NCBI GenBank assembly: GCA_014529385.2
Contig: CM043942.1
Coordinates: forward strand, 60,279,684-60,343,683
Reading direction: 5' to 3'
DNA from: Adiantum capillus-veneris
Taxonomy: Eukaryota > Streptophyta > Polypodiopsida > Polypodiales > Pteridaceae
Length of the DNA stretch: 64,000 nucleotides
The notes beneath the pieces were generated by a model, which was not told the DNA's origin, ran no database searches, and was given only the letters and a program-made list of their open reading frames with translations. Every line of letters starts with the position of its first letter. Within the stretch, counting starts at the first letter, position 1. Of this stretch, positions 21,680-34,359 are shown piece by piece. Position numbers and translations under genes: made by a program.

Positions 21680-23660
21680 GATCCTGTTGAAAGATAAATC
21701 GTCTCTTACAGGACATGGGATTTGGAAGAGTCTTCATCAAGTACGTCCAACTGCTATTGGATAACTCGACAACTAAGATCTCAGTGAACGGATCCTTCAT
21801 AAAATCCATCTTCCTTAAGTGGTCTAATTGGTAGGGATGTATCCCCCCTCCTCTTTGCTTTTGTTTTAGATACTTTGGTTGATGGATAATAAGCTCTTCC
21901 ATGGAACAAAAGCACATCAAAGGCATCAATGTCCCTACAGCCCCAAAGTGATATATGCCTCCAACAATTTGCAAACAACACCAATGCATTATTGATTAAT
22001 GAGCAAGAATCAGTCACAATTTTTAAGAAATACCTATATTTATTCTGCCTTGCTAGTGGATCTGTCATCAACCCTGAGAAAACCGAGTTTAAAGGCTACA
22101 GTAATGAAGTCCCCCAAATAATATAGAAAGCTGGCTAAAAAGCCATACAAAACGGAGCATTTTTTTTTGGTTCCTAGGCATCCCAATGGGCTTCCAAGTT
22201 ATCATGCAACAAAAATGGGACTGTTGTTTATTTAAGTCAAAGGGGCAAGTTTGATTTGTGGGCTAAATATGAAACCCTTCTTATCTGCCAGAGCATTTGT
22301 ACTCAACCATTACTTTTTCCCTCATCTATCTTCTTCATCGCCTGCTGGAAACCATCAAAAACCTAACTCAATTCCCTCTTCTCCCTAGTAAGACACTTTC
22401 TCTTGTGGCAACCTTCAAGCTAAATGAGCTAAATGAATCCCAAAGGTGGCCCTCCGTGCGTGCACCCTACCAAAAAAACAGGGAGATCTGGGCCTTATTA
22501 ACATAAATGCCCTAGCAAAAAAGCTAGCTACTAATTGGATAGCAAAGAGTATCTATTTAGAGATGACTACTAGGCTTCTTTGCTAAGAAAAAATATCAAC
22601 AATCTTACTTTGAGGGAGATGAGGGAATAACCAAATTTCAACATGTAGGAATTCATCTTCCCTAAGATACAAGTCAAGCCCAAAGGTTCAACACCCACTC
22701 ATCTGCAGAATATGGGATGGCTAGATGAAGTATAAAAAGAAGTTGCAATTCATGGAATTCTCCAAATCGGAACTTCTTAATGCCTTGTAGGATTCCATTT
22801 GGTTTGGCCATCTTACACTTACCTTAAACAACAAACAACTGGTTAAATTTCACAAGCTCTTTAAAGAACTCGTGTTTGGGGAGATTTATGTTACTTAAGG
22901 GATTGGTTGTCAAAGGAATAGCTACAGGACAAACTTGGTTTTTCTCAATCTTGTATCAATCTAATGGATCATAGAATCAATCTTGTGGCTAAAGCACCCA
23001 CAGAAACTTTCTTTCAAGGGCTTGAAGTTTCTGTCTAAAGCCTTTAGATGGGAATACCAAAGGTCCCTCAATCTAAACAGCAGTAATGCTAACTAAACTA
23101 GTGCCTTTCCTCAGCAAGGAATGGGACCTTAAATGGAATTCCAAATAGTGGAGATACGAATTCCCGACTTGCCACACATGTATAGTATATGCTAAAATCG
23201 CTCTATCTTGTTGTGGTTGACACTACACAATGCAATATGGACAGGAGGAAAGGCGTCCAAAATATAGGACTAGGCAATTGTGTCTGTCCGAGATGTTAGG
23301 CAAAAGAGGAATCACTAGGACACTTATTCTTTGATTGTTCAGCCAATAAAGCTTATTTGCAGATACCATATGAAGGATGTAAATCGATGCATAATAGTGC
23401 GTTCTCGAAGAAAGAAATTCTCCTTGGAGAATGCAAGGGACTAGAAAAAACCACTTGGCACACGATGAGAGGTCTTCTTCTCTAGCACATCTGGAAGCAC
23501 AGGAATGCCACCCCCTTTCAGGAAAAGCCCAAAAACCTAATTTTTCCCTTTGCCCATCAGTCTTGTTACCTTTATCAAACAAATTAAACAAGAGGGCAAC
23601 AATGCAAGGGAGTTAGAAAAACCTATTCAAGTACAACACCTTAGATGGCAAAAATGGAGA
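21680..23660 (+). pseudogene. L1-type LINE ORF2 remnant 1 (RT to C-terminus)
   Basis: Plus-strand translations in several frames follow plant L1 reverse transcriptase. DMGFGRVFIKYVQLLLDN and KISVNGSF (about 21700-21800) match the conserved region before the GCPLSP motif. ICLQQFANNTNALLINEQ (about 21955) is the FADDT region, and LASGSVINPEKTEF (about 22060) the next block. FFGFLGIPMGF (22165) corresponds to FGYLGIPLG. A WKTIWKHRNAT-like end lies near 23490. Catalytic Asp residues are replaced (ANNT) and many stops are present, so it is dead. Confidence 0.7.
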
Positions 23661-24034
23661 AGTATCCAATTGAAATTCAAAGATCCATGAAGAGATTCAA
23701 TGGTCAAGAAGTTATCAAGCTCCTCCCTTCTCTAGAAGATTCTTAACAATGGAACACAAGCTAAATCTTCGTTAAGATAATAGTCTTGTCCCCCTCCAGA
23801 GGCTTCAGGAATTCTGAGTGATGTTCACCTCCTTCCCATAGAATGAAGAACGTATTTGACCATTTTCTTTCTCCAAAGGAGTACCACTTCCTTTGGAGTA
23901 AAGAACAAGGCCCATTTAAGACACAACCACATTTCTTATCTTTCAACCACCCCTCAACCCCCTCTTTCTTGTATGAAACAACCCCTCAAGCCCTCTCATA
24001 GATACTTACATGGCTTAACCTAATCTCCATCACA
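23661..24034. other. Region without recognised gene
   Basis: Only short frames are present and no motif is recognised. It is probably the 3' flank of the upstream L1 remnant. Confidence 0.35.
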
Positions 24035-24300
24035 AGAAGTTTTGGACAGATTCTCACAATAATTCCCACATTATGACTTAAAGCAACATCATGAGCTTCT
24101 GTGAGGGAGGCACGACATACCTAGCTAGGTATGATTGGGGGCAGGGGACCGTCGGCCCGGTGGGGGGGCCGGGGGTCCCTTGCCCCCAATCGTACCTAGC
24201 TAGGTATGTGGTGCCTCCCGAGCAGAAGCTCATGATGTTATGCATTGTATGAAAAACACAGAAAAAGTCTCCCTTTTCCTACATGAGAAAATTTATAAAT
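24035..24300. repeat. Dispersed palindromic repeat, copy 1 (CCTAGCTAGG core)
   Basis: The core is an inverted repeat: GCACGACATACCTAGCTAGG plus TATGATTGGGGGCAGGGGACC is mirrored by GGTCCCTTGCCCCCAATCG plus TACCTAGCTAGG and GTGGTGCCTCCC. It is flanked by TCTCACAATAATTCCCACATT on the left and CTACATGAGAAAATTTATAAA on the right. Related copies occur at 32360-32540 and 46340-46575. Confidence 0.75.
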
Positions 24301-24394
24301 CTTCTTGTGCATCTCTTGGGTCTCATTGCTCAATTGTCTGGTTCTAGACATTCCTTAGCGTAACATTCTTTTTCAGTAATTAAAGAGTTTTGAT

Positions 24395-24399
<5 letters not shown>

Positions 24400-24431
<32 letters not shown>
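24400..24431. repeat. (CA)n microsatellite
   Basis: About 30 bases of CA repeat. Confidence 0.95.
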
Positions 24432-24433
<2 letters not shown>

Positions 24434-24599
24434 CATGGATTGGGTAGTGCATAAATATGATGTGTGGAATAGATGATGAAACATAGACAAAGCATTTTTT
24501 TTTCCATATGAAATCTATTAATGATTGCTCCATTCTTTGTAACTTCTTTACATCAAGTGGCAAGATTAGGACGAGTGCATATTTTGGGGAGAAAATATT

Positions 24600-26540
24600 T
24601 AACTTTTTTTTTTGAAGAAACTAGGAAATTGGTTAAAAAAAGGAAAGGTTTTACATACCCCGAGTTTGGTTCGAGGCAAGCCTTGCAAAAATCACCCTCT
24701 CCTTTATGAGGGGTTATTGAGAGAGATGCACTTTTTACATATAAATTTACATTAAAGACGGGTGAGGCTTTAGAATTCCACAAAAGAAACACCCTTACTT
24801 TTTTCCATTTCCTATCTCTTCACCTACATGTGCACTTGTTGTTGCCCTCGAATCAAGCTGTCCTATCCTACCATACATCACCCCAGTTTCTTAGCCCCCT
24901 ATTGAGCAACGTGTGTCCCTTGAAATATTCTCTTCTATCAATATGTTCAGCCGAATGCCCAAACCAAAAGAAGTCGGTGTTATTGTACAATGGCTAGAAC
25001 CATGTGGAACAAAAGTGGCTTAATTGAGGAGGATGACCTCCGTACTAAAGCTTCCCATGCTCTATAATGTTGCAAGTAAAAGTTAGGAATATTTTCCTTC
25101 CCAAAAGTCCTAAAAGGAAAACTCCTATAAATCCATTTAGCTCCCATTCTATTGGAAAGTTCCTCTAGGTCTAGAAGTTCCAATTCTCCATTTTCCTTCA
25201 TAAGGGTGCAAAAATAATAAGAGACTTTAGGGATCTTGTTTATAGTTGATGTGCCTCCCCATGAAACTGCCTATACACCTTGAAAAGAGCTTGCAATAGG
25301 TTTTTGGTGGGTGTCCAACATATGAGGTAGAAGATTGCAGATGGTAGTAGATAATGATTTACAAATCATTGAGCTAACAGGGAGGATTGATATCCCAACC
25401 ATCTCTCAAAATTTTTGAGAAGCTTGTCCATTACCCATGTCCATCTCTATTGTGCTGAGAGTTGGAATCCTATAGGTATCCCAAACACTGAAAACCCATC
25501 CATTTGAATGGGTTTGCAACATGCCTCAAGGATGCAAAAGAGGGTGTCTTCCCTTGAAATTCTATAGCTTATTTCTTTGCGGATGATGACAAACCACTGG
25601 TTTCACAAAAAGATTTTTAGCAAGCCCAAGATTACTCCACAGATCTTGCATTGTTTTTCATTAAAGCATTAGTGTCATCTGTGTATTGTTGAAGACAAAA
25701 TTTTCTATCCATATTGGGGATGTATATCCCTTCTAGCAAGCCCTCTCTCATAGTTTTTTAAACCAGCTAGCCAAAAGCATCTAAAGAGATATTATATAGC
25801 AAAGAGGATAGAGGAAATCCCTGACTTATAGACCTCTTCAAGGGAAAGGGGCTAGTAAAAGAACCATTAAGAGCAACTTTGGCATAGGCATTACCTATGA
25901 GAGCATGCACAAACTTGATGAATCTTTTACCATACCCCGTGTCTTGCAAAGATTGAAGGACAAGGTTATTCATTTTTATCATAAGCCTTGTCAAAATATA
26001 TTTTAAAAAAGACATAGACCTGTTTTGAATCCTCTGCATAGTTCACCACTTCCCACAAAGTTATGATGGAATCTAGAATATTCCATTTTTTAATCCTTTC
26101 TGTTCACGTAAAATGGAATAGTTCACTAATAGGCTAAGTCTCCTAGCTAGGACAAGGGAAAAGATTCTGTAGAGTGAAGTCAAACATGTAATGGGTCTCT
26201 AGTTATGAATACCTTCCCTATGCCCTCTCTTATTATCAATATTAGTTAAGATAGGAAGAGCCCCTTTTCTCATAGCGTCTATTCAGACAAGCACAATATA
26301 GGGGACTATGAAGTCTTGGTATTCTCTAAATAATTCATTAGAAATATCATCCACTCTAGGGTTATACCCTTCTTCATATGTTGAATAGACTAAATAACCT
26401 CCTATGTAGAAAAGGGGTCGTTTAATTATCTAGACAATGTAGCAGTCACAATGGGATTTCTATAAAGAAAACTTTTAACTCTAGCTTGAACTTGTTCCTT
26501 AGTTCTTATGGAGGGGGCTTGAGGAAATATTAGCATAGGA
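24600..26540 (-). pseudogene. L1-type LINE ORF2 remnant 2
   Basis: Minus-strand translation follows plant L1 ORF2 from RPITCLTSLYRIFSLVLARR (about 26190) to LVLQSLQDTGYGKRFIKFVH and KVALNGSFTSPFPLKRSISQ (25980-25830). The catalytic block CLQQYTDDTNALM lies at about 25690. The 3' end is suggested by a run of ten T (A on the minus strand) near 24604. Several stops and frameshifts are present. Its 5' end meets the plus-strand L1 remnant 3 head-to-head near 26550. Confidence 0.75.
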
Positions 26541-26569
26541 GGAGCTGTTGAAAATCCTGATGAAATGGA

Positions 26570-29295
26570 TTTATTAATGCTCAACCACCTGCAACATATC
26601 ATAGGCTCGCTCCCCTGCGATATATGACTCTAGATCAACTCTCCTTGGGAGAGTCAAAAAATGGTATTCCACTCTGAAGCCAACCTCTTGGAGAAGGCAT
26701 TCACCGAGGATGAATGCTCCCTTGCACTTCATTCTTTGGGCAAAGAAAGGTCCCCTGGATGGACTGACTATTGAGTTCTTCTTGGAATTTTGGGATGATC
26801 TTAAGTCTCCCATCATGAGAATGGTTAATTGAGCCCTTGGTGATGGAGTCATGGAAATAAGCATCAAAAGAGGCATCATTAAGCCTTTTCCCAAACAAGC
26901 CAACTAAAGCATTGTTTCCCCATAATGATGATGTCTGTTGCATATACAATTATCACCAAAACTGTTTCCCTTAGGCTCTCCCCTCCTCGACAAAGTCCTC
27001 ACCCCCCACCAAGCATGGATTCATCAAGGGAAGGTCAATCTATGATAACATTTTGGCATCAATGGTCGGCATCGAATATGCCGCTTTCACTAAACAAGAG
27101 TGTATCTTGCTTTAGCTGGATCTTGATAAATCTTACAACATAATAACATGGTCGTTCATTGAAGATGTCATGAAGTTATTAGGCTTTGGGCCACGGATGT
27201 GTCGCCTGGTCAGCACCCTCGGTGCTGGTAACCAATCAGAGCTCCTTTTCAATGAGAGAATTGTGGATGCTTTTGAAATTAAAAGATCAATAAAATAGGG
27301 GTGTCCACTTTCCCCTCTATATTATTCGCTAATGGATCCCACCCTCTAGTTACACTCCTAGAAGACAATGCTGCTAAAGGAGAGATTCAACTATTGGCTC
27401 TACCTAATAACGACCAACTATTGGCAAAGCTTTTTGCATATGATTCCATGTTTTTTCTTAAGGCTTTCCCTGAGGTTATCAAGAAATCTTTGGAAATGGT
27501 GCAAAATTTTTCCTTAGCCTCAAGGTCAAAGTGTAGTATTGAAAAATCGAGATTGATCTCTCTCTCCGAGAACGACTCGTTTGACCCACCTATGTGGGCC
27601 GGGGAGATTGTGTCAAAAGGGAAGATATTTTGGTACCTGGGAGCCCCTTTGGGGTGGATGCTAATCATAAGTAGAGACTCTTGTGGGTTATGAAGAAAGT
27701 CAAGATCAAGATGTGAAGGTGGGAGTATGTGCTTCTCCCCTTTGCAAGCAGAGTGAAGGTTATCATTTCTTTGTTTCCCTATATAGCCTTCAATGGTCCA
27801 CTGCTTAAGCTAGATAAATGCAACTAGAAAGATTTCTTGAAACCAGTAATAAGTTTTTTGTGTAAGAATGACACTAAAGATGTAGCACCCCGATAGTGGG
27901 CGAAATGGGAGATGGTTGCAAGACCTATGGAGCAAGGCGGGCTTGAGATCCTTAACCCTAGCACTCACACACAGGCTCAATGTGCCAAGTTTGTGGTAGC
28001 CCTTGCTAAGCATGCTAAGCCAGAGGTTGGGCAATTATGGAGAAGGATATGATGGATAGCTCCATAATATGCTTGCAAGGCTAGTGAAAAGGACTCGAGA
28101 CTCACGAGAAGCTGTCGACCCCGCAATGGGCTATCCTTGAACTTGGGGGTATGACAGGAGCTTACTCAAAAATGCAACAAAGAAACAGAGTCTGAGAGCT
28201 ATCAAGGTACTTCCACAACTCTATATCTCAATGGTCCCCTTGGCTCTCTAAGGCTGGAGGCATCTTTTTGACCCATTTCTGGAGCTCTCTAAGGTTGGAG
28301 GCATCCTTTTGACCCATTTCAGGAGGGAAGTTGCCAGAAAGGTTAATAAAAAAGGTATTAGACATATAGGAAAATTGTGGGACTACATCATAGGCTTTTG
28401 GGAAGGAACAAAACAATTGGCCTCCAAGTTTAGCCTCGGTATGTCAGAAAGATTGCTGATCGTCAGTAGAGTGCTAGAAACGACTTAATAGGTGGTATTT
28501 GTTGGAGTGTGAATCCAAGTTTGAGTGGAAAGCTTGGCATTGGCTTGTGACTAGAAATTTCCTAAAATCACAAACTAAGGATGTGTATCTCACCCTTATG
28601 GCATCTCAGGATTGGTTCCCCCCACTCAACAACAGTGGGATACACATTGGCTAGGGTCAAGGTGGGAGACAATCGTGAAGAAAATATGGCGTTATCTATG
28701 GCCGCATGGGATGGAGGTTTTCTTATGGAAGGTGCTATGGGGAGAACTATCAACTGCAGTGAACTTCCTTGCCAAGGGAATTGTCCACATAGATGCTTGC
28801 AATGCAGAACGGCGTATGAAGACCTCTCTCATCTATTCAACAAGATCTGCAAATGGGTCCAAATAGGATTCTTCAAGAACGATCTCTTCTTGGAAGGGAA
28901 GACATTTAAGAGCCATACACTGCTCATTGCTACACAAATTGTGAGGTATTGCTACTTCAAACACATTTTGAAGGCAAGGAATTGTCAGATCTGTGAGAAC
29001 TCCTTGGAAGTAGCTAAGTTCACAGAGATAGTTCAAGAAAGCAATGTAACAATCATCGTCATTGGAAAGCAAAGCAAACAGAGTAGTGGAACAAAACCAT
29101 AGGTGCCGCAATAACGGACGTGCAAAGGTGAAAGTATGTGTTCATCCATAGTCATGGGATGGCTCCCCCATCGGTCGATGTATCTATGATCAGTTGAAAT
29201 GATCCTGACTTGTCACGAGCATGGCAGAAATATATAATTTTTTTGGATCTATCAATATAATCCACTTGCCATTGTGAGTTTTACAAAAAAAAGGA
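26570..29295 (+). pseudogene. L1-type LINE ORF2 remnant 3
   Basis: Plus-strand frames give FTEDECSLALHSLGKERSPG (about 26705), the conserved L1 block before the fingers. HGFIKGRSIYDNILASMVG (about 27015), LDLDKSYNIITWSFIEDVMK (about 27120) and KRSIK-stop-GCPLSPL (about 27285-27315) follow. The catalytic YADD position reads FAYDSMFF (27430). A zf-RVT-like C-terminus with WRYLWPHGMEVFLWKVLWGE is at 28690-28755. DNA ends near an A-rich run at 29285. Multiple stops make it a pseudogene. Confidence 0.78.
28242..28320 (+). repeat. 41-base tandem duplication inside L1 remnant 3
   Basis: GCTCTCTAAGGCTGGAGGCA and the following 20 bases are repeated immediately at 28283 with three or four differences. 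Confidence 0.85.
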
Positions 29296-29972
29296 AGGGT
29301 TGTGCAAGTAGCCTAGGATTGATACACGTAAGGAGATGCACACTTGATGTATTAACTCTTTGAATCTAAAGGTCCAAAATTATGGCAATAGATAACTACC
29401 ATTATTGTAGGAGATGATACCAATATTGCATGCATTGGGAAAGAGAGAAACAAGCGGAGTAGCAATTTTTTTTCCTATATGCTCTCTATGTTTTATCAAG
29501 AACAAGAAGAAGAAAAGGATTTTTAGCGTCCTAGTAAACAAAAACCAAGAGGCCTTCATGGTTTGTTAAAGTTTCTATGAATGCAAAATAATCAAGGTAC
29601 ACTAATATATAGGGAATTTTAGAAATTAGGTTCATCAAAAGCTTTTAAGGAGGGGAACAAGAAAAAAGGGTAAGGATAGGTGACATTTTTTCTCTCTGGT
29701 TGTGGGAAGAAACCCCAAGAGAGCAAAAACTAATAACAATATTAACAAAAAATGAACTCAATATAAGTGATCTCTACCATCAAATTGTCAGTGAGCTTGA
29801 GCTTTAGCAGAGACTTGCACGTGATTGATCATATGACCATTAGGAATGCCCAATGCACACTTGACAAAGCAACAAAAACTTTGAGCTGCTTACAAGCAAT
29901 GACAAATTTTGCAGGCCCAAGAATGACCATCACTACCATTCGACACACAGAATGACAAAAATACCAAGCAAT
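29296..29972. other. Region without recognised gene
   Basis: It is AT-rich with only short frames. I see no domain or repeat that can be named. Confidence 0.4.
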
Positions 29973-30160
29973 TGTTAGAGTTTTGGCATCTCAAGTGAAC
30001 TGACCAAAGTGACCCTATTATTTATTTTGGATTTTAGGTATTTATTTTACTTATTTGTCAAAATCTAGGCAGGGCAATTTACTAAGGTGGTATATATGTG
30101 ACCCCTAGCCCCCATTGTACATGTATCAGTTATTCATTGCTAAGGTTGGTTGGTTCAGGA

Positions 30161-30161
<1 letters not shown>

Positions 30162-30200
<39 letters not shown>
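30162..30200. repeat. (CT)n microsatellite in left LTR
   Basis: About 37 bases of CT repeat; the right LTR has a longer tract at the same place (31919-31977). Confidence 0.95.
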
Positions 30201-30202
<2 letters not shown>

Positions 30203-30342
30203 CTTTCTCCCCTTGGTCTCTATGATTTCTCATCGTCGACCTTGGATGAGCAAGCTGGCTCAGAGAGGAGATTCACCGTGAGAAGACCCTATGAAGATCC
30301 CCCCCCCCCCCCCCCCTCCCCCCAAATCGGCGAGCCTTTGCC

Positions 30343-30782
30343 CCTAGCATTTCAAAACGTTGGGTGAAGGCAGACATTTTTAATGTGGCGAGGTTGGCAC
30401 CGGCATCAAGCATCTCAACAAGCAGCATAGCAGATCCCCGTTAACCTTGCACACTATGAGCGTTTCAAAACGCTGTCGACTGGAGAGCCGTTGACATCAC
30501 CTACTGCAGACATGGCATGGCATTGCATGCCGCTCTCCATGTCTCCTCCCCTTGGTGCCCGTTGACTAGCAAACTGCTAGCGTTTTAAAATGCTACAGAC
30601 TTTTGTACTGTCGACGGGACTTGTGTACAAGTGAGTCCCCCACTCTCCCGCTCCAACGTGCGTCCTGAAACACTAGCAACGCTGCTGCGTTTTAAAACGT
30701 TGTATCCACAATATTCCTTGTCGATGGCCTCACTGCTCTCCAGTGGCCCAGACATCTTTTGGGATAGCGTTTTGAAAATGCT
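30343..30782 (+). repeat. Ladder of five near-palindromes AGCGTTTTAAAACGCT
   Basis: Imperfect copies lie at 30345-30361, 30459-30474, 30579-30594, 30687-30700 and 30766-30782, spaced about 80-120 bases. Each is a near self-complementary 14-16-mer. The sequences between them differ, so the palindrome itself appears to be the conserved unit. A 16-base C run precedes the first copy (30301-30316). Confidence 0.75.
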
Positions 30783-31916
30783 GTTTGTAGATTTTGAGGG
30801 CACCTTAGGGCATTGGAGGAGACCTTTCCTCCACGAGATGGATTGACTTGGGAACTTTGAAGTGGAAATTTACGGAGTTGAGATCATCTTTCTTGGGTAC
30901 TCTTTTGTAGAAGTTTCGAGAGCTTTTGGAGCGGCTTGGAAGAGACGAGGAGATTGGAGACTATAGAGAGCCTTAATTTGGCATCGCTTGAGTACGAGTT
31001 TGGAAAACTGCTTAGAGATTATTGTGCAGCTTGGAGGAGTTGTATGGAGGAACTCACAAATAAACAAAGATAAAGGCTGGCTGGATAGAGGTTACGGTAA
31101 TAAAGATTTGACAAAGGAGATCGATATTTCACACGTGGTCGTGACCACATGGACACAACACCAGATTTCTAGTCAAAGGGCAGTTGCCACCACTAGCTTC
31201 AACCAGAGAGACACTTGTGAGTGGCAAAGAGGGGCAAGAAGTGCTCTATATAATTAGCTTGGATCCTAGTGTTGGAATTCAAGTTATCGGTGTTTGAATC
31301 CATGGGTCGAAGTTTAATGCACACACATCTAGCACGTCTAAAAGACTATGGATGAGTGCACCTATCCATTGTTATTGGTCGGATCATGGATAGGATGTGT
31401 TCCACAGTTCATTATCTTGGAGTATTTTGGACGTGATGTATTCACAATTCATGAATGGGGATTTTTGGATGTAGTGTGGTCTACAATTCAAATTTCTAAA
31501 AGGCAACCGACGCTCAAGATGGCATTCTTCCAAGGAACAAAGTTGAAGGTAGCAAATTCGAGGTGTATCTAGTGGAGTTCACATCAGCTGCTGGGGTGTC
31601 CATGGTAGCTTTTTCATCGACTTGATCTCACTATTTATGTCCACTATGAGGTGCAGAAAGCATGTCAATTTTGGCATCTCAAGTAAACTGCCCAAATTGA
31701 TCCCATTATTTATTTTGACTTTTAGGTATTTATTTTACTTATTTATCAAAGTCTAAGTAAGGCAATTTACTAAGGTGGGTATATATGTGACCCCTTGCCC
31801 CCCCATTGTACATGCGTACATGTCTAGGTAGGGCAATTTACTATGGTGGATGTGACCCCTTTCCCCCTCATTGTAAATGTATTTGATATTCTTTGCCAAG
31901 GTTGGTTGGGTCAGGA

Positions 31917-31918
<2 letters not shown>

Positions 31919-31977
<59 letters not shown>
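31919..31977. repeat. (CT)n microsatellite in right LTR
   Basis: About 58 bases of pure CT repeat, in register with the shorter CT tract of the left LTR. Confidence 0.96.
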
Positions 31978-31979
<2 letters not shown>

Positions 31980-32013
31980 TGGTCTCTACGCTTTCGCATC
32001 GTCGACTTTGACA

Positions 32014-32359
32014 GCAACAACAACATGTGGGCTTGGCCTGCTTAACACATGACAATAGCAGGTGGGCAAGAACCAACTTTCGCTAGGCTAACACAATTAC
32101 CATTGCCATGCAGCATAAGGCCCGTGCATTGAACGCATGGGCAGAAGCCTGGGCTCTTTGTTTACCCTCCCAACTGTGCATGGCAGTTCACTCCCACATG
32201 TTGTGACATTCACCACCAACTGTACACTCCTTGGGTGCCTACTATACATCACATCAATTTATTTATTTAATTTCTTTTTTTAATGGGCAGGTGGAAAGCC
32301 ATGCATAAAGAGTGCACCGCAAATCTCACTCTTGTCTATCAACAGCAGGCCTGGCACAA
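32014..32359. other. Region without recognised gene
   Basis: Single-copy-looking sequence with no frame or repeat that can be named. Confidence 0.35.
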
Positions 32360-32540
32360 GAAATTTTGGACAAGTTCTCACAATAATTCCCACATTGTGA
32401 CTTACCTCAACATCATTAGCTTCTATGAGAGAGGCACTGCATACCTAGCTAGGTACGATTGGGGTAGGGGATCGCTGGCCCCGGTGGGGTATGAAAAACA
32501 TTGAAAAAGACTCCGTTTTCCTACATGAGAAAATGTTCTT
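32360..32540. repeat. Dispersed palindromic repeat, copy 2 (core half deleted)
   Basis: TTTTGGACAAGTTCTCACAA, TACCTAGCTAGGTACGATTG and CTACATGAGAAAATG match the copy at 24035-24300. Here the second half of the central palindrome is missing. Confidence 0.75.
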
Positions 32541-34197
32541 GTGGTACATGCCACATCGCTAGTTAGAGCATTTAGAGAGATATCAACACTGCCATCAAAC
32601 AAACACCAACTCTCGACATGCGGACAATAGCTTACGGGAGTCAGTTCATGCACATCCACCCCTATTGGTTGTCCATCAACATTACTGCATGCAGAGTGGC
32701 TCACTTATCTTGTAGCATTTGACGCCCTTGCGCATGCCGAGTAACCTGCATTTTTCCCACTAACCTGTACTTTTCCATGCAATCAACCCCCAACTACTCG
32801 AACACTAGTTTCCATACAACTAGGGTGGTAGTTTCCATACAACTACCACCCCAGGATCAACATGCACAACACCACCGTTGTTTTTAGCTAATTCTCCTCC
32901 ACCCCACCTCTTCCCCCAAACCACTAGACACTGCCCTTTTTTATCTCCCTAATACGCACTGACAAGACCTCCCATTTTCTATCAATTGGTTGGCATAGGT
33001 CCTTTGAGGGGTGCTGATAGATATGGCAGTAGTGGAAGAAAGTTCAATCAAATTGTCAAGGTTTTGGATGTCTACGACGACCGCATGGGAAGAGCTCCAT
33101 GCCTTGATGGTGAGTTCTTCAGTCTTGCTAACTTGGTGCATATGCCTTTAACTCATTATCTCATGAATCTGTCCAAGGTGGCACCAACCTTTCATGCTTG
33201 AAAGAATGTGATGGCCTGGCGGATAAAATCTTAGCTCGGCCAGCATGGAAAAAAGTCATTGTCATGTCATCTTTTGAAATTGAAAACATGTGCTTTGATC
33301 ATATATTTTGATTGCGCTCGGAGATGCAAATAGTGTAGTTACCTCCATCAAAACATGACTAATGTCCCAATATATTGTCAGTGTTGTTGTGAATCACTAG
33401 TTTTTATTACTATTCTCCTACATCCACTTGGAGAAATACATGTTATAGTATTATAATAAACATAATAATTAAATAAATGTGTCCATTTCTTTTTCTCCCT
33501 AAGGCGATAGGTGAGGGTGTGGATGCCTGGTTACAACGGCGTTAACGCCTCATTGTAACCACCTATGCTAATATCAAGGCTAATATAAGGCATGCTAAGG
33601 CAGGCTATTTTGAGTTTAATCTTGCCTGTGACACACATGTCACGGTATCACCGTGATTATTTTTCCACAAGTACGCATCACCACATTGACAAATATTTTG
33701 CTACATTTAACAACCTTACTAGCAATATCATTGAAGATTGGTTAATCCATTTAATTACGACAAGAATAGAGTTCTATCTGACCTGCAAACACCCCTACTG
33801 TAAGCTTGGTATGTGACCACTTTTTGACCTTAGATAAGCTCTCTCCTCGTTTTACTTTCTTTCTTTTTTGTAAAGTCAATTAGAAAACTCCGATCATAGT
33901 ACACTAACAAATAAAATATTCAAATTTATGGTAACTTCTTCCCTTATTACACGATCAAATATCCAGACTAATTGTAATGTATAGTACTGAGTTCATTCAA
34001 CATACTAAATTTTCTATGCATGACCATGCTACCATTCTAAAACGCATCTATTGATTGCATGTAAGTACACAGACTCAACTTAGGCAGCTTGCTTATAAGA
34101 GAACCTCTAGGTACATATTTTTTCAATATATTCCATTAATATATATCCATAGGTTCAAATGCTTAATGATTCTTCTTTTTTCTTCTTTTCCACATTA
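32541..34197. other. Region without recognised gene
   Basis: Short frames only. The stretch 33400-34190 is AT-rich. No domain, LTR or inverted repeat was identified. Confidence 0.4.
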
Positions 34198-34205
34198 CAC
34201 ACCAC
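34198..34205. other. Target-site duplication, left (CACACCAC)
   Basis: It is identical to the 8 bases at 41100-41107. Eight-base duplications are the hallmark of hAT transposition. Confidence 0.9.
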
Positions 34206-34359
34206 CAGGGATTTCATTAACGTAATCACGATTGTGTGATTACGTCAATAACTCTAGTATTTACACAAGAAAATCATGTGATCACGTTAATTGTTAATGT
34301 GACTTTGATTATGACCTAACAAAACCCATAGAGCCGGTTAGCCCTCCGGGGTTTATATT

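Larger units (their letters stand above)
29973..32013 (+). mobile_element. Short non-autonomous LTR-type element
   Basis: Two direct repeats, about 29973-30243 and 31663-32013, share TTTTGGCATCTCAAGT, ATTTATTTTACTTATTTGTC, a GGGCAATTTACTAAGG block, a CT microsatellite and CATCGTCGAC. The left one starts TGTTAG and the right one ends GACA, as LTRs do. The flanks read GCAAT (29968-29972) and GCAAC (32014-32018), a near-perfect 5-bp target duplication. A purine-rich stretch (ATGAGGTGCAGAAAG) precedes the right LTR. The 1.4-kb interior encodes nothing recognisable. No standard tRNA-Met primer site was found, and orientation rests on the purine tract. Confidence 0.65.

Noticed and set aside
24100-24240. 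Possible Rho-independent-like terminator or structured RNA
   Set aside because: The hairpin is part of a dispersed eukaryotic repeat with copies elsewhere in the window, so a repeat is the simpler reading.
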